A stretch of DNA of 64,000 bases from Vanessa cardui. Its lineage: Eukaryota; Arthropoda; Insecta; Lepidoptera; Nymphalidae. A model generated the notes under the pieces. That model was not told the DNA's origin, ran no database searches, and saw only the letters and a program-made list of their open reading frames with translations. Position 1 is the first letter of the stretch. Each line of letters starts with the position of its first letter. The stretch lies in the NCBI RefSeq assembly GCF_905220365.1, contig NC_061127.1, forward strand, positions 8,990,001 to 9,054,000, given 5' to 3'. Shown one piece after another: positions 22,940 to 37,200 of this stretch. The position numbers and the translations under genes are program-made.

Positions 22940-24920
22940 CTGTCGTCAAACAGCAACTATTGTTAAGGTTCTTGTTTTGTAGACACCCTTTAACTATACC
23001 TATACTTACAATAGTAGTGACACAAACTTCCAAAAATCAAAGTCACAAAAATATTTAATGAATTTTCTGGTTTTGTGGCTATGAACTTGTATTACATTGA
23101 GAAAATATATTATCACATACCTTATATGTTCTATCACAAAGTAGTTAGTACTTAGTATTATTGCGTTTCAGTTTCTAGGGTGAGTGCCCATACACACTTA
23201 AATTCGATAATTAAATGTAGTGGCGCATTGGTAATATGATGAATAATTAATATTTCATACATTATTAATATCTAAGGGTAGTGTGACCACTTACCACTAG
23301 ATGTCATATTTACCAGCCCCCTAACTATAAGAATAAAAGGTACCAATCATTTTTTATTTTTTTTCTGTCCCAAAAGTAGTGGAGCTTCTACTATTCGTGC
23401 TGTTTTTGAATCAATAATTTAATTTCAAAGTTACTGCAGTATCTTCAAGATTTATTATTATTATTCTTAATCACTTAAATAACTACTTGAAGTGTAGTTA
23501 AGATGTTGATAAAATATTATGATTATTGCTATCTCCTGTATATGAGAACGTTTACAACATAAGCCTACTATCTCAAATGAGTTTGTGCGTCATTGACAAA
23601 ACACTATCTTGGAGATAGTGTATGTCATAAACAAAAACAAAAAAAAGCACGGAAAGTTCAGAAAGTTTTATAGTACTGGTGCATGGAAATAAAGATCCTG
23701 CATATCAAACGAAAAAAATAGAAACATTAAAAGCACGAATAGTATTTCTGTGGACATTGAAGTAAGAAGTTGGTGTTTTGGGACACGAAGTAGCCTTCGC
23801 TGTGTATTATTTTATATATAATACACACAATTAAATAAATAAAGAAAATTGACAATTTAATGACAACAATGAAAACAAATAGAAAAAATTGAATTTTGAA
23901 TATAAATAAACGAAACTTGCAAAGGTCATCTAGAGGGCGTATAAACCTTTTTGTTTTCGTGAATGTTTCATTTCAGGAAATTCTTCCCAAAATCTTTTTC
24001 ATTACTAACTATATATCCTGCCTGACTAACTAATATAAATAAGCAGTTAGTACAGTACAATATTCACGACCATAAATAACGAATACTGAGGTCACGTGAA
24101 GAAGATATTGCCGATATACATATTTTTATTACTCGTCAAAGGACGATTATCTGATACATTTTTTTCAATGCTATACAAAAGATACCATTCAGTCTAGGTG
24201 GTATATTTATTTTATCTTATTTTATCTTAAACCCGCACTTTTGTTTGTTTGTGAGTGCAGGATTAAAGAAAGTTCCTGTAGTCAATTTTTATGTCACCAA
24301 TGAAGATTAAGCTTTACACAATGTTCTCATTTCATGGCCGTAATTAGTTATATTTTGTTATATCATTGTGAATACCAGTTCTTCAGAATATTTCTTAAAT
24401 CAAATAATAATTCTCAAAAAAGTTGTTTAAAATATTTTATAGATGGGATTTTTTAGGAAAAAAAGATCATGGGTAGTCAGTTAATATGGGTAACAGTTAT
24501 TTAGATAATTGTCGAGGTCTACATATATAACTAAAATGATTTTAAATCAAACCTGGTTTACTCAGTTTCAGTCATAATAAGATGACGTGTAGGTTGCAGA
24601 CAAAATGTTCCACAAACGTTTCTGCCCTTTATCCGTGGAGACTAAACAGATAGCTAGACAAAGTTGTTTTCGGATTAATATAATTAGTATGAATATAATT
24701 ATTACGATTAAATATTTGAATATTTTGCATTCTTCTTTTGGTTAAAACCCCATTTACTGGATCGGATGACATTATAAAGTATCGCTGTCAATTTAAATCT
24801 ATTTAAATTAACAAAAAAAACTTGTAGTTAACCATAAATACCATCAGGTGGAGAGTGCCTTATTTCGACAGAAATTTAATTTAGAAATCAATGTAGTTAG
24901 CCAATCGTCATCTTATTTAT
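22940..24920. other. Intergenic, no gene seen
   Basis: AT-rich sequence without a credible open frame. A short piece at 23275-23330 resembles the reverse complement of the start of SINE-B (GTGACCACTTACCA), but it is too short to delimit. Confidence 0.5.
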
Positions 24921-24921
24921 C

Positions 24922-25075
24922 TTAATTGTATTATAAACGCGAAAGTTTGGATGGATGTTACTGAATTTACGCCTGAACGGAGCTGAAAAAAATACACAAG
25001 TTTTTTTTATAGCCTGGAAAAACGCAACACACATCCCTCCGCGTAGGCAAAGCCGCAAGCGGAAAATAGTCAATT
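24922..25075 (+). mobile_element. Helitron-like remnant
   Basis: ATTATAAACGCGAAAGTTTGG at the start, TGAACGGAGCTGAAA in the middle and CGTAGGCAAAGCCGCAAGCGG near the end follow the layout of lepidopteran non-autonomous Helitrons (AATGCGAAAGTTTGGATG ... ACGGAT ... GCGAAGCCGCGGGC). The terminal CTAG is not preserved. Confidence 0.5.
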
Positions 25076-25721
25076 GTAAAACCTATTAAAATAATATAAA
25101 TAGCATATTGTCGCTAGGAAATCACCTAAACACGGAAAATGATAAAACGTAGGTATACGTATACTTATAGATAAGAATCGACATTCAATATCCTAGACAA
25201 TATCTGTTTTCTTTTTGATTTAATCTATCTATTGTTGTAAATTATGCAGTAACAGCACAAGCGATAAATAAATATGTCCTTGTATATGAAACTACATTTG
25301 AAAAAAAAATGTTTCTTAATTATTTAATAACATACGAGAAAAGATGAAGGAAAAGCACTGTTATGTATTTTGAAATGATTCAACTCCAAAAATTTCAAAT
25401 ATTTGAAATATTGAATGAATGATCGTTTCAACTTCAATGAAAACATTTTCTTATATTTTTACCTTGCCGTGTGCCTTGAAATAAGTGCAATAAAAATTAT
25501 CTCATAAAGATTATATTGTTCACGATCTACTTTGACAGCTGCCAAGTTTACGTAGATATTTAGATATGTCGTTGTTTAATTTTATTATCTCGCTTAGGTA
25601 GGTGGCGTATAATACATTATAACAACTAGACTTTAAAAGGCTTATCATGCTTGTTCGCAATTTTCAATTTTCAGGACTATAATCAATTTCACAATCAAAT
25701 GAAACTTTTTTTTAAAAAAGT

Positions 25722-26024
25722 AAAGTAAGAGCCTGTAAATTTCCCATAGCTGGGATAAGGCCTCCTCTTCCATTAAGGAGAGGGCTTGGAACATATTCCA
25801 CCAGGCTGTTCCAATGCGGGTTGGTGGAGTGCACATGTGGCAGAATTTCGATGAAATTAGACACATGCAGGTTTCCTCACGATGTTTTCCTTCACCGCCG
25901 AGCACGAGATGAATTATAGACACAAATTAAGCACATACATATATATAGTGGTGCTTGCCTAGGTTTGAACCCGCAATCATCGGTTATGATGCACGCGTTC
26001 TAACTACTGGGCCATCTCAGTTCT
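25722..26024 (-). repeat. SINE-A, full length
   Basis: Clean reverse copy: GCCTGTAAATTTCCCATAGC, GGATAAGGCCTCCTCTTCC, AATGCGGGTTGGTGGAG, CATGTGGCAGAATTTCGATG, CACCGCCGAGCACGAGATG, then the head (GGTTTGAACCCGCAATC, TCTAACTACTGGGCCATCTC). The open frames on both strands here belong to the repeat. Confidence 0.9.
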
Positions 26025-26716
26025 TTAAAGTATTGTTTAAAGTTAAATGGTATTTTAGTAATACTCTTTCTGAGTGGTGGAATACATTGCAAACAGACCA
26101 AATGTATTTCAAGACGAAAAAACGCTTGGCAGTTCTGTAACCAGCGCCATATTTCAAAGAACCGTCGACAGTAAGCTGCGTCGCCGATGAATATAACTTT
26201 TGACGTTTCACTTTAATGGAAATTTGCATTTTATTTTGATTTTGTAGTAGCTTATGTTGCTTCACGATAATATTCCACGCACTCCATCGGCTACTTGTTT
26301 TATATTCCGAGGATCTATCCTTTTACGTTTCACAAAGTTTAAAGTGTTTATTTTTTATAAATTACATAAATATCCTCTAATATTTAAATGTATAGAAGAT
26401 TATTTATATTATACCTAGATGGAGTATGAGACCAATTAAATAATTAATTTCTAAATAAGCACATTGTGCATTTTGTTGCATTTACAAAACGAACATTGTT
26501 ATTTTTTATTTTTCACACGTGTTAGCGACATTTAATAAAGCTCTTGACAGAATATAGTGAATCAAATTAAATATTATAATTGAATGGCATTTTATCTTAA
26601 CGACCATACTATAAATTATGTACGATGGATGAAATTAATACACAAAGAGTGTGTATTAATTTATAACTTTCTGTAATTTGCGATTCGATTTTCAAAAGAA
26701 GAAGACAAAACATTTT

Positions 26717-26998
26717 TTTTTTATGTTAAAGGTTGGCGGACGAGCATACGAGCCACCTGATGGTAAATGGTCACCATCACCCATAGACAATGACGTTGTA
26801 AGAAATATTAACTTATTCCTTACATCGTCAATGTGCCACCAACCTTGGGAACTAAGATGTTATGTCCCTTGTGCCTGTAGTTACACTGGCTCACTCACCC
26901 TTCAGACAACAATACTGAGTACTGTTATTTGGCGGTAGAATAACTGATGAGTGGGTGGTACCTACCCAGACGGGCTTGTACAAAGCCCTACCACCAAG
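26717..26998 (+). repeat. SINE-B, well preserved
   Basis: It is preceded by a T-run. It starts GGTTGGCGGACGAGC, passes GTCACCATCACCCATAGACA, TATGTCCCTTGTGCCTGTAG and TTTGGCGGTAGAATAACTG, and ends GCCCTACCACCAAGTAA. It is nearly identical in order and sequence to 917-1196 and 48203-48478. Confidence 0.88.
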
Positions 26999-26999
26999 T

Positions 27000-28783
27000 A
27001 AATTTTACAAGCGATATAAGTATCTTCCTTATTAGTAATTACATGTGTAGGCTAGAACAACGTTATTAAAAACGTCTCGTTTAAAACAGACGAAAACTTG
27101 GCGTGAGACGGAAATATTGAGCAATAATAACAGTTTACATCCCAATGATGCTGATAACGTCGATCAAGATGATAGTTGATACGAAGGTGCGAAACAGCGC
27201 AAAATACCGCAGTTAGACGCTGGCTGGTTTTCCCAACGGTCTCAGGAGTTGTCTGTATACTATATATCGTGCAGGGTATTATTAAGGTTAGTGTTTTATA
27301 TTAATATTATTATATTACAAGTTATTTGCGGTACAAATGCGTTCGGATATCTTTTATTACAACTACGAAGTTCACGTATGTTTATGGTCCATTTTAATAG
27401 TTTTTTAGTTGATTAATATATTATTGAGAAGTGTTTCTAATAAAAAAATATCCTTATGTAATATAATACACTCATATATTTTTTATTACATTAATTCTGA
27501 ACTTCAGTTATTTACATGATAAAATATTAAAATTTTGAACAATAAATTGGCTTTAAAATCGAAATCGTTTATCAACAATATATTAAAAAAAAAACAATGT
27601 ATAACTATTTGTATTTGACAAAACAAGCGAAACGTGCCTTTTAAATAAATATAGAAGCGATAAGATTATAACGATTTTATTAAAAGTAAACATTTAATGA
27701 AGGATTATTGCGCTTCATAACATATTAGGTAACTTTACGTGTTTTCAATAGTTTCCTAAACGACTGAATTTAAAATAGAAAATCAGTGTTCTGCAAATTA
27801 AATTGTGTACAAATAATAGTATATACATATTCTACTAACAGTATAGAACAGGCGAAAGAAACTCAGGTTGTTTTTTGTCTAAATTTGTGTTTCTTTACAA
27901 TCTATAATACTATGAAGAAATAGTAATGCTGAAGATTTATGTGCTAATTAAGGTAAATGTAATATTCTTTTGAATATTAAAAAACATGACCAAAAACAAA
28001 ATCAGCCGAAAGCCAAACGTTTCATTCTCTTCAGATTTCGAAATCGAGTAATAAACAAATTTGTTTTAATGACGAATCAAATCCATTAATAAAATTTGTA
28101 ACAATAACTTAATTAAAGTCGGGGTTGACAATAATTATCGAAGAATAACAAAAAGTTGAAAAATGAAATTTTTAATTCGTTTCCATTGACCTTGCGTTAT
28201 GTCAATACGTAAACCAGATTTAAGAGTACCTAGATAGTTTATCTATAACTATAGTTGATTCATGGCATATTTCTCTTTGATTTACTTTTTGGTACTCATT
28301 TTATACAAGCCATCCGACTCAGATTCACATTTATTAGTAAAGAAAATTATACGACAAAAAATTAAATAACACCTTATAGCACACTGGAATAACGTAGTTT
28401 ACTCGCAGAAAAAAAATAGATTTGATTCTTAGTACGGGGAATTCATAAAAAACAACCTGTATGTAGTATTTATTAGTATAGACGTAGCAGAAATAAGTAA
28501 ATATAGAAAATTACAAAAGAGAACAGTGCTTAAAAGACTCGTTTATACCAAAAAAGTAAGTAACACATTATTTATACGCGTTATTTTTTTATACGAATTT
28601 TATGCAATGTACGTTTTAGGTTCGGAATTTCAGTTTATTTGGTGAACGTTTTCTGCACGCACAGACGCCTAGCAGACAAAACAAGAAAAGCCATTACATT
28701 TATTTGTAGGATAGTATTCATTTAATTAAATATTAGGTAAATATTTAAAGGTCATTTAAAGTTTATATTTGTATTTTTTACTA
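27000..28783. other. Intergenic, no gene recognised
   Basis: Mostly AT-rich. The part at 27100-27260 is less AT-rich and has a short open stretch (NNNSLHPNDADNVDQDD) ending in a stop. I could not connect it to any family or splice model. Confidence 0.4.
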
Positions 28784-29505
28784 GCGACACGCCCCGGCTT
28801 CGCAATAGTACAATACTAATACTATATATACTATAGATGTCATAACAAAACAACCCATTTTTTCTCGCAACAAGTAAAGCATAAAAAGAGTTATTGCGGT
28901 TTAACCCTTAGAGTTTTAAGGTGAACAATACTGTAGTACATTATTTTTATCTATCACTTGGGGTTCATTCGGTGTTTTCATGTGTCGAGATGGCCCAGTG
29001 GTTAGAACGCGTGCATCTTAACCGATGATTGCGGGTTCAAACCCAGGCAAGCACCGCTGATGCATGTGCTTAATTTGTCTTTATAATTCATCTCGTGCTC
29101 AGCGGTGAAGGAAAACATCGTGAGGAAACCTGCATGTGACAAATTTCATAGAAATTCTGCCACATGTGTATTCCACCAACCCGTACCCGAATATGTTTCA
29201 AGCCTTCTCCTCAAAGGGAGAGGAGGCCTTTAGCCCAGCAGTGGGAATTTACAGGCTGTTGTTGTTGTTGTCGGTGTTTTCAATGTAAACGCAAAAAAAT
29301 GTGTTTATTTACAACATCAATTTAAAAAATCTCTAAATAATTTGTGTTTCTCTACTATATTGGTCATATTATGCCTTCTTCATGAATTAAGCTATCTATT
29401 AAAAAAAAACCCGCATCAAAATCTGTTGTGTAATTTTAAAGGTCAAATCATACGTAGTAACAGACAGCGGTACGCGATTTTGTTTTATACTATGTAATGA
29501 TTATT
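28784..29505 (-). mobile_element. Helitron-like element interrupted by a SINE
   Basis: The left end ACTAGCGACACGCCCCGGCTTC is the complement of the CTAG-type 3' end at 22599. The right end GCGATTTTGTTTTATACTATG is the complement of the start at 22338, with CCCGCATCAAAATCTGTTG (complement of the CGGATTTTGATGCGG core) between. The 290-bp SINE at 28981-29270 splits it. Confidence 0.7.
28981..29270 (+). mobile_element. SINE-A nested in a Helitron, 12-bp target-site duplication
   Basis: Full SINE-A with a readable tRNA-like head: GATGGCCCAGTGGTTAGAACG and GCGGGTTCAAACCC. The tail ends in (GTT)n. TCGGTGTTTTCA is present intact on both sides (28969-28980 and 29271-29282). This confirms retroposition into the older element. 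Confidence 0.93.
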
Positions 29506-29509
29506 TGTA

Positions 29510-31134
29510 CAATTGGTGCTCGTTGTGTTACTATTGTTACAATATTAAAGTGGAATTCTATGATTATTTAATGAGTAGGTATTATTTAAAGGTAGGTTCT
29601 ATAAAGACAGATAGTTCATAGGTAGATGATACGAAACAAAATCTTTTATTTACTGTAATATTGGATGCTGCTTGCGATTTTAGTCAATATGAACAAATAT
29701 TGTTTCATATATCATTCAAACTGACGAACTCTTCAGCTTTACGATATTATCTAGTAAAGATATGACACATACGGACTAAATCGATCATATTTGTCATATA
29801 TTTGTCATATCTGTACCTACCATAACTAATACTGTAACTAAGATTGCAATCGTTCGAGATTTTAGATTAGTTTCTCCATCTTTAACAATTTTCCTTAAAT
29901 ATTAAGGATTAAAATTAGACTTAGTAGTAGTTAATAATTATCATTCTGGTTATATTTATCTCCTGGAGTAAGTCCTGGTCTTCCTTTGAGAAGAATTTAA
30001 TTCATTACATTTTAATTTAAGATATATTTTTATTATAAAAACGATGTACATACTGGAACGCGCGGAACAAAGCTGTTACACTAAATATTCTTTATCAAAT
30101 GTATTCGCTTTCGTTGCTTCACTATAACGCACTATAATACCGCACGCTCCATCTACCCTTTATAATCTGCGATTCCCATCATTGAGCATGAGATATCGAT
30201 AATCGGAACAAACAGAGTACATAAAAGAATAGTACTTACCTTTGGCATTATTAAGATTTACTTGTACTAAACGGTGTGTTTATTTCACCTCCCTACAATC
30301 TCAAATAAAATACCGAACTAATAAGAAAAAAATAAACATACTATATATTATTCTAAATCGATATTACTGGGCTATCGATAGGGATGAAATTACTTAATTG
30401 ATCCAATTACGTAAATAAATGGCGAATTTCGTCCAATCGCTATACTTGATACAATAAAATTGTATATGATTATTTTGAGTACAATTCTGGATGCAATGGA
30501 ATAAAATATTTTTTTGATGTAACAAATAGTGTTCAACAAATAATAGGTTTGTGGGATTTGATTCAAATAATTATTAGAAAAGCAGGTATGCAGTAATTTA
30601 TTACTCATATTGGCTTACTCTTACGGTATTTTTACCATTATTCTGAAATAAATATTTGAAGCAAAATTGTAATCATATAAAGACTTGACCTTTTTAATGA
30701 ACCACTAAAAATATATTTGCAATGATAAATAGTATAATTAAAGCATATTTAAATTAAAATTTATATAAAAATGTACACTATTATCCTTATACTACAACAA
30801 TAGAGCATAATTCGACGTATTTTTATCAAATTATTAAAAAAAAATAACTTTATTCTCTTAAAAATTGGCCTAGAATATAGAACCCGGTAGTGTTAATGAA
30901 GATTACTTGGATCGCTCTACGGTTTTATTTACGCTGACTGCGTCCTTAAGGAAAAGCATGATTGACCATAATAGCGTATCCAATTTCGTTTTTTCGGATG
31001 TATAATTTGTCACCGGTTGTACAATCATTTGCAGTACCTTTTCCTGATTAGCTTTACCGTCAAGTAGTCGTATTAAAGAAACTGAACGCAGTGCCCGCGA
31101 ACTACAAAATAAGTTGTGAATTTATTTGGCGACG
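29510..31134. other. Upstream flank of transporter 1
   Basis: AT-rich, no gene or intact repeat. The promoter and 5' UTR of the transporter presumably lie in the last part. No TATA box or initiator could be assigned with confidence. Confidence 0.45.
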
Positions 31135-31219
31135 ATGGTGAACGGTGCTAAAGTTGATATTATTGGTTCTAGGTTTAAATACGAAATGTTGACAGGATGG
31201 CGACTCGCTCTTTCGAAAC
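31135..31219 (+). CDS. Transporter 1 exon 1 (N-terminus)
   Basis: Encodes MVNGAKVDIIGSRFKYEM LTGWRLALSK without a signal peptide. Donor AAAC|GTAAGT, phase 1 (C|TA gives Leu29). GWRLxLxK matches the start of the paralogue (GWRLVLNK), supporting the exon. Met18 is a possible shorter start. Confidence 0.85.
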
Positions 31220-34200
31220 GTAAGTACTTTATGATATTGTTATGTGTTTGTAACATATATTTTGGGGAAATATTGTGAACGATCAGTTAATATAACCTTA
31301 AAGCGATACATTTCAATCATTTAACTCTCAAGGTTGTTGTTGAATATTTACTTACTAGTCCAAATAATAGTTTACTCTGCGATGGCTTTTGTGTATTCGT
31401 TTATTTAATTTATATTCTGTATATTAAATATATTATGTTCAATAATTTATTCAGTGATGGGAATGATGTTTTAATATTATTAAAATTAAATATCATATGG
31501 ATTTTGAATAAATATCAGTTTCTATTGATTTGTTCTTATTTTTTTGATTATGTAGAGTTGAATGATGTAATTATGTTTATCATATCTCATAAATCTCAGT
31601 AATAATATTGTTTGCGGTTTAACGTTTCATGTATATATAATATTTATTTCAATATGAATAACGTACAAACATGTCAGTACATAAATTAGTAATTCAAATA
31701 ATTACAACTGCAAGAATAAAATGAAAATAATATTTCAGTTTATTAACTTTGACTAATACCTAATCGTAAAACAAATATATGATATTTTTTAAGTATAATA
31801 AGTTGATAATTTTATGTTTCAGTATTCATAATACCACAACGATATGTTTTCGCTATAATGGCTCTGCTAGCCGTAGCGAATGCGTACACAATGCGTGTTT
31901 GCTTAAATTTGGCGATCACGCAAATGGTGAAAAAGACCGTCGCTGTCGAAGGTGATGCAAATTACGACCCCAACGCATGCCCAGATTTAACAACGGTTCA
32001 AAACACAACGATGACATTGACGGATTATATTACTAGAGACAATGATGGTGTAAGTACTTATCTTACTTAAACTTATAAGTATCTAAATATTAGTGTACCA
32101 GCTGATTTAGCTGAAATATTCTTTCCTTTTAAACTTCTCAGTGGTAGGGTTTTGTAACATCCATGGGGATTTTTATACAGTTTTAAGAGTGAGTCAGTAC
32201 AACGGACATAATGAATATGAAACTCTCGTTCTCAAAATTAGTGGTTAATTGAAGATATAGAGATGGTTACCATTGTCACTTTGCAAACTTTTTTAGATAG
32301 TGACCACATACGAACAAGTGGTATTTGCTACGTACCTATTTTAAATAGATATAACTGCTACTGTACTATAAATAATTGAATGTTATTTAATGTAGTAAAA
32401 ATTTAATTTTATCATTATAATAATTGTGAGTGAAATAGTTATCTATATATGTAAATAAAATAATATATCTTGACTGAATGATTCATCATTCATTCATTCA
32501 TTCATCATCGCCAAGCGTAAACTATTACAGTTAGGGGCGTGAAATTTATGAGTAGGATCGTTTTATTGAGTAGACACCCTGTGGGAAGGGATTTTGGAAA
32601 TTCTACCCCTAAAGGGTGAAATAATCACCAATGTCTTTAAACATATTAAACTTCCACTCGAGCAAAGCCACGGGCGTTAGCTAATTGAAAATAGGGTGCC
32701 AAAAAATTAAAATCAAAATCAAAATAATCTTTATTCAAGTGGGCTTTTACAAGCACTTTTTACAAGCACTTTTGAACCGTCAATTAACAATTAAGTGAGG
32801 CTACCACCGGTTCGGAAAGAGTAGATTCTACCGAGAAGAACCGGCAAGAAACTCAGTAGTTACTCTTTTTCAACATTTAAAAAGTACAAAGTCATGTTAG
32901 TTAATACAATTATTTAAATTAACATATCCTGCGTGGAAGTCAACACGCTTCCACGCTTTCTTATCATCTACAAAATCTTGTATCGAGTGATACGCCTTTA
33001 TTTTCTTAGTAATGGTTCACCATCATAATCCTAACCGTATTGTCCTTTTTATACAAAGAGTTGTATGAAATATTAGTCTAATGGACTTGGTTACATAAAT
33101 TGGTTAATAGGTATGACGCGTCTGTTAAACTTGACTCACAATGTGCTATTTAAATAATAGATCACTTGGATTATGTCTGGTATGCCACAAAAATTTTTAT
33201 AATTCAACTAATTTTAGCATGTATGTATTTAATATTGTTAGAATTTAATCATATTTTAGTATGATGATCAATTTAGGCTTCCAAGCACGCGTGTTAATTT
33301 CGTAAGTGTATATTTGTAAGTTTGTCTACGAATTTCTCGGAAACTAAAAGTCGTATTGATCATCATTTTTAATCTAAATTAGGGTAAACTTAGGGTAACT
33401 GTATAAGTTAAGTCTAGTGGTTACTTAGTAGTTAGTAGCTGTTTCTAATTAGGAAGTCGATTTAAATTTTTCTACATTATTGTTTAAGTAAGTTTTGAAT
33501 TTAGAATCATCATTCGTATTTTAATGGATATAAATATAATTCGGCTTTTGGTAGTGACGGTAAATTTGCCTTTTACTCAGGTGTCGACGTTTCTGCACTA
33601 CCGCGGCAAACATTTGCCGTACAAGTATTTGCTTTGTTCGGAGCAATGTTCTTGTTTCAGAATATATAAAACTGTAGACATATCATTTAATTTGCGTCAT
33701 TAATCTTATGGACGTTCCTCTTACTTTATATCCTTAATATATTATTTAAGCAGGATTTTACTTATCCAAATAATAATAACATACAATAATAATTGAATAT
33801 AATATACAGTCGTTATACATAGTCAAATTTAAAATAGTCTCTCCTGGTTCGTACCTGACGCAAAGCTGCCCATAATGCAGGCTGCATTTCCACGCTTTAC
33901 GGCAATGGACAACCTCTGCGCCAGGTAGGACCCGGAGTGACTGTCAAATCCCCTCTCTCTAAGGCGATAGCCAATCTCCCTGATTAAAGCAAGGGCATCC
34001 GACCCCCAACATCAACTAAATTAGAATATAAATATTTTGTTATTTCCAGTTGTCATAATAATATAAAGATTGCTCATCATTGGTCACCTTGTTTGACTTG
34101 GTATAGTACGTCTAGGTAATACATATAGAAAAAATAGTGGCCTCATGAATGGAACAAAACAAAAAAGCGTTTAAGTAATATGGAGCACCTATCGATAATT

Positions 34201-37200
34201 GTGTAGTTAAATACGTTGGTTACATTAAATTTAATTAAAAAGTAAAATTCCAATGCTGCGGCCTCTACTTCTTTTGGAAGAGGTGTGGAACTTACTTTTC
34301 CATTCTGTTTCAATACGTGTATTCATGGCAGATTTTCATCTGTAGCGTTCCAGTTCCATTGTTACCTTCACTGCTGAGCACTAGTTAAATTTGTTTATGA
34401 TTAAATACCAGTATTGTTAATACAAATAGTATATTAAGTCAAGATATGAGTTGTTGTAGTAATTGTGGGATTATTTCCTATTCTAATATTAATTTAATCA
34501 ATTGAATTGCACGTGTTGAGTGTTCACGCGTTTCAGAATATAAAGTAAGCTCATATATTATAGATAAACTATTTTATCTAAATCTTCTTTATGAGTCCCA
34601 TTAAAACAGTAGCTTTATTGGATTACATTGCTTTATAGATTGCAGACTGTTGTGAAATTATCAAACAACAGATTCAACTTCTAATTTACGAATATAAAAT
34701 TGGAATGAATGTAAAATAAATCGACATTTTTGGAAGGTTTTGAAATTCATTCGTACAAATACTCTCGTGCATTTCATTCATGTTAAATATAAAATAATGA
34801 CTAGTTTTTCAAACAAATTTAACATGATGGGTTAAGATCTGCACGACACTTTTTTAAGTAAAATTACGTAGAATAAGTATTCAATGCAATCAAACCTACC
34901 CAACGAATATTATAGTGGTGACAAAGATGTTTTCCTGATCATGTAGAATATTCAACAATGCAAGATTTTATACCTCAAAATTGTTTGGTGCACTAACAGC
35001 AGATACACTTAAATATCTTTGGTGTCTGTCCGTAATCTAACAAAAACTTTTTAAGTCATGGGAATATAACAATTCTCTCTTTCAAACCTCGGCTACCCGA
35101 ATGCTTGACAATAAATATTCTTTTGTATTAGTCCCACCCGATATTTCAAACTGTACTTATGTTCCATGGCGTTCAAACCAGCCAGTAAGAGGAACTAATA
35201 TTCATATAACAACGTTAAAAGTAATGGGTATATTTTGAGCATGAAGTGTTCTTTACGTTTGTTATAATCATGTACTAGTATGTAGGCTGACCTTGGATAT
35301 TACTACCATTGTGACACAGTTTCAGTTGATTTGAATATGATAATGTAAAAATTAGCTGAAATGTCATTGGCATTCAAGAAACTCGTAAATGACTTATATA
35401 AGTAAACGTAGTCAAACAAAATGCTAAACCTTAACAGCCTCGATTTTATTCAAGGTCAAAGTAATATTCTAATCGGTGGTCTGAATAACAACACTATCTA
35501 TAGTAATACATAATAATTTTGACTCTATTTTCAGTCTACCCTCTTCGAATGGAGTGAAGCCACCCAAGGTCTCATACTTAGTTCATTTTACTATGGTTAC
35601 GTATTGACCCATATACCAGGTGGTATGTTAGCCGAGCGTTATGGTGGTAAATGGGTGTTAGGTGGAGGATTGCTATCTACGGCTATCTGCACCTTTATCA
35701 CTCCAATCGCCGTGAAAAGTGGAGGAGCTACTGCTTTGTTTATTCTCCGTGTGGTCGAAGGATTTGGTGAGGTAAGGACATTAATAAATATCTTATATCT
35801 ATATTATCAAAACTATGAACACAATTAAAACCAAGTATAGTTCAATAGGTTAGGATCAAACTGTCCCAACCTCCACATTTATAATTGGTTTCATATTTCT
35901 CTTTATTCAATTTTTAATATAGCGTAACCATTTATTTTAATATGACGACCTCCGTGGTCGAGTGGTGTGTACACCGGTTTTCAAGGGTACGCCACTCTGA
36001 GGTTCCGGGTTCGATTCCCGGCCGAGTCGATATAGATTATCATTAGTTTTCTATGTTGTCTTGAGTCTGGGTGTTTGTGGTACCTTCGTTACTTCTGATT
36101 TTCCATAACACAAGTGCTTTAGCTACTTACATTGGGATCAAAGTAATGTATATGATGTTGTCTCATTTTTTTAATGTATTATTCATCATTCAGGGTCCAA
36201 CGATGCCCGCGTTGATGGCAATGATATCAAAGTGGGCACCAAAGGCTGAAAGAGGTCGTTTTGGAGCTATCGTTTTTGGAGGCGCTCAAATTGGTAATAT
36301 AGCGGGATCGTACTTCTCAGGCCTCATCATGTACGATGGGTCTTGGGAACATGTCTTTTATATGTTCGGTGGCATTGGTCTTGGATGGTTTATTATATGG
36401 GTATGTATTCATTAATTACATAAGGATTCTTTCTAGTTAAAAATTGCTGTTATATAAATCGTTAGCTCTCGAAATTGTCGTAATAATTCCTACTAGCTAT
36501 GTTCTAACCAGCGGAATTAAAATGAATCTTGTTAGGTATAAATTATTATAACACCAAATATAATTCGTTCTAGACAAAATTAAATTAATTATTTTTTTTA
36601 ATATGTTTTATATGTTTTTTTTTTACATAAATCTTATGGTTTTCAGTGTTTCATTTGCTACAGTACCCCAAATACGCATCCTTTTATATCTGACAGTGAA
36701 AAGAAATTCTTGAATGAAAATGTTCAAGCATTAATTCACAGTGAAAAACAAATATTGGATCCGGTACCATGGAAAGCGTTGCTTAGATCTGTTCCTCTTT
36801 GGTCTCTAATCATTGCCGGTGTAAGTAATTAATTAAAAATATTTAGTAACAAAAAGTCATCTTTGAATACAGTTTAAATGTTCTACATTTAGTTACTTTG
36901 ACTAGGTTATATGTCAGATTATAATAACATTGTTTTCTTAACTCATCAGATTGGTCATGATTGGGGCTACTTCACAATGGTAACAGATTTACCTAAGTAC
37001 ATGACAGATGTTCTGAAATTCAATATCAAATCTGCCGGATTACTCTCTGCTCTGCCTTACGTTGCAATGTGGATCGCCTCATTCTTCTTTGGACTCATCT
37101 GCGATTTCTGTACCAAGAAAAACATTCATAGTATTAAAAATGCCAGAAAGATTTATACAACTATTGGTAAGACCATAAATTAACATATTTAAACATCAGT

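Noticed and set aside
27100..27260. Possible exon-like stretch
   Set aside because: Short, ends in a stop, no homologue recognised, no clear acceptor or partner exon.
36000..36030. GGTTCGATTCC B box suggesting a tRNA gene
   Set aside because: It lies in SINE-C, with a shared non-tRNA body also found at 50816-51038.
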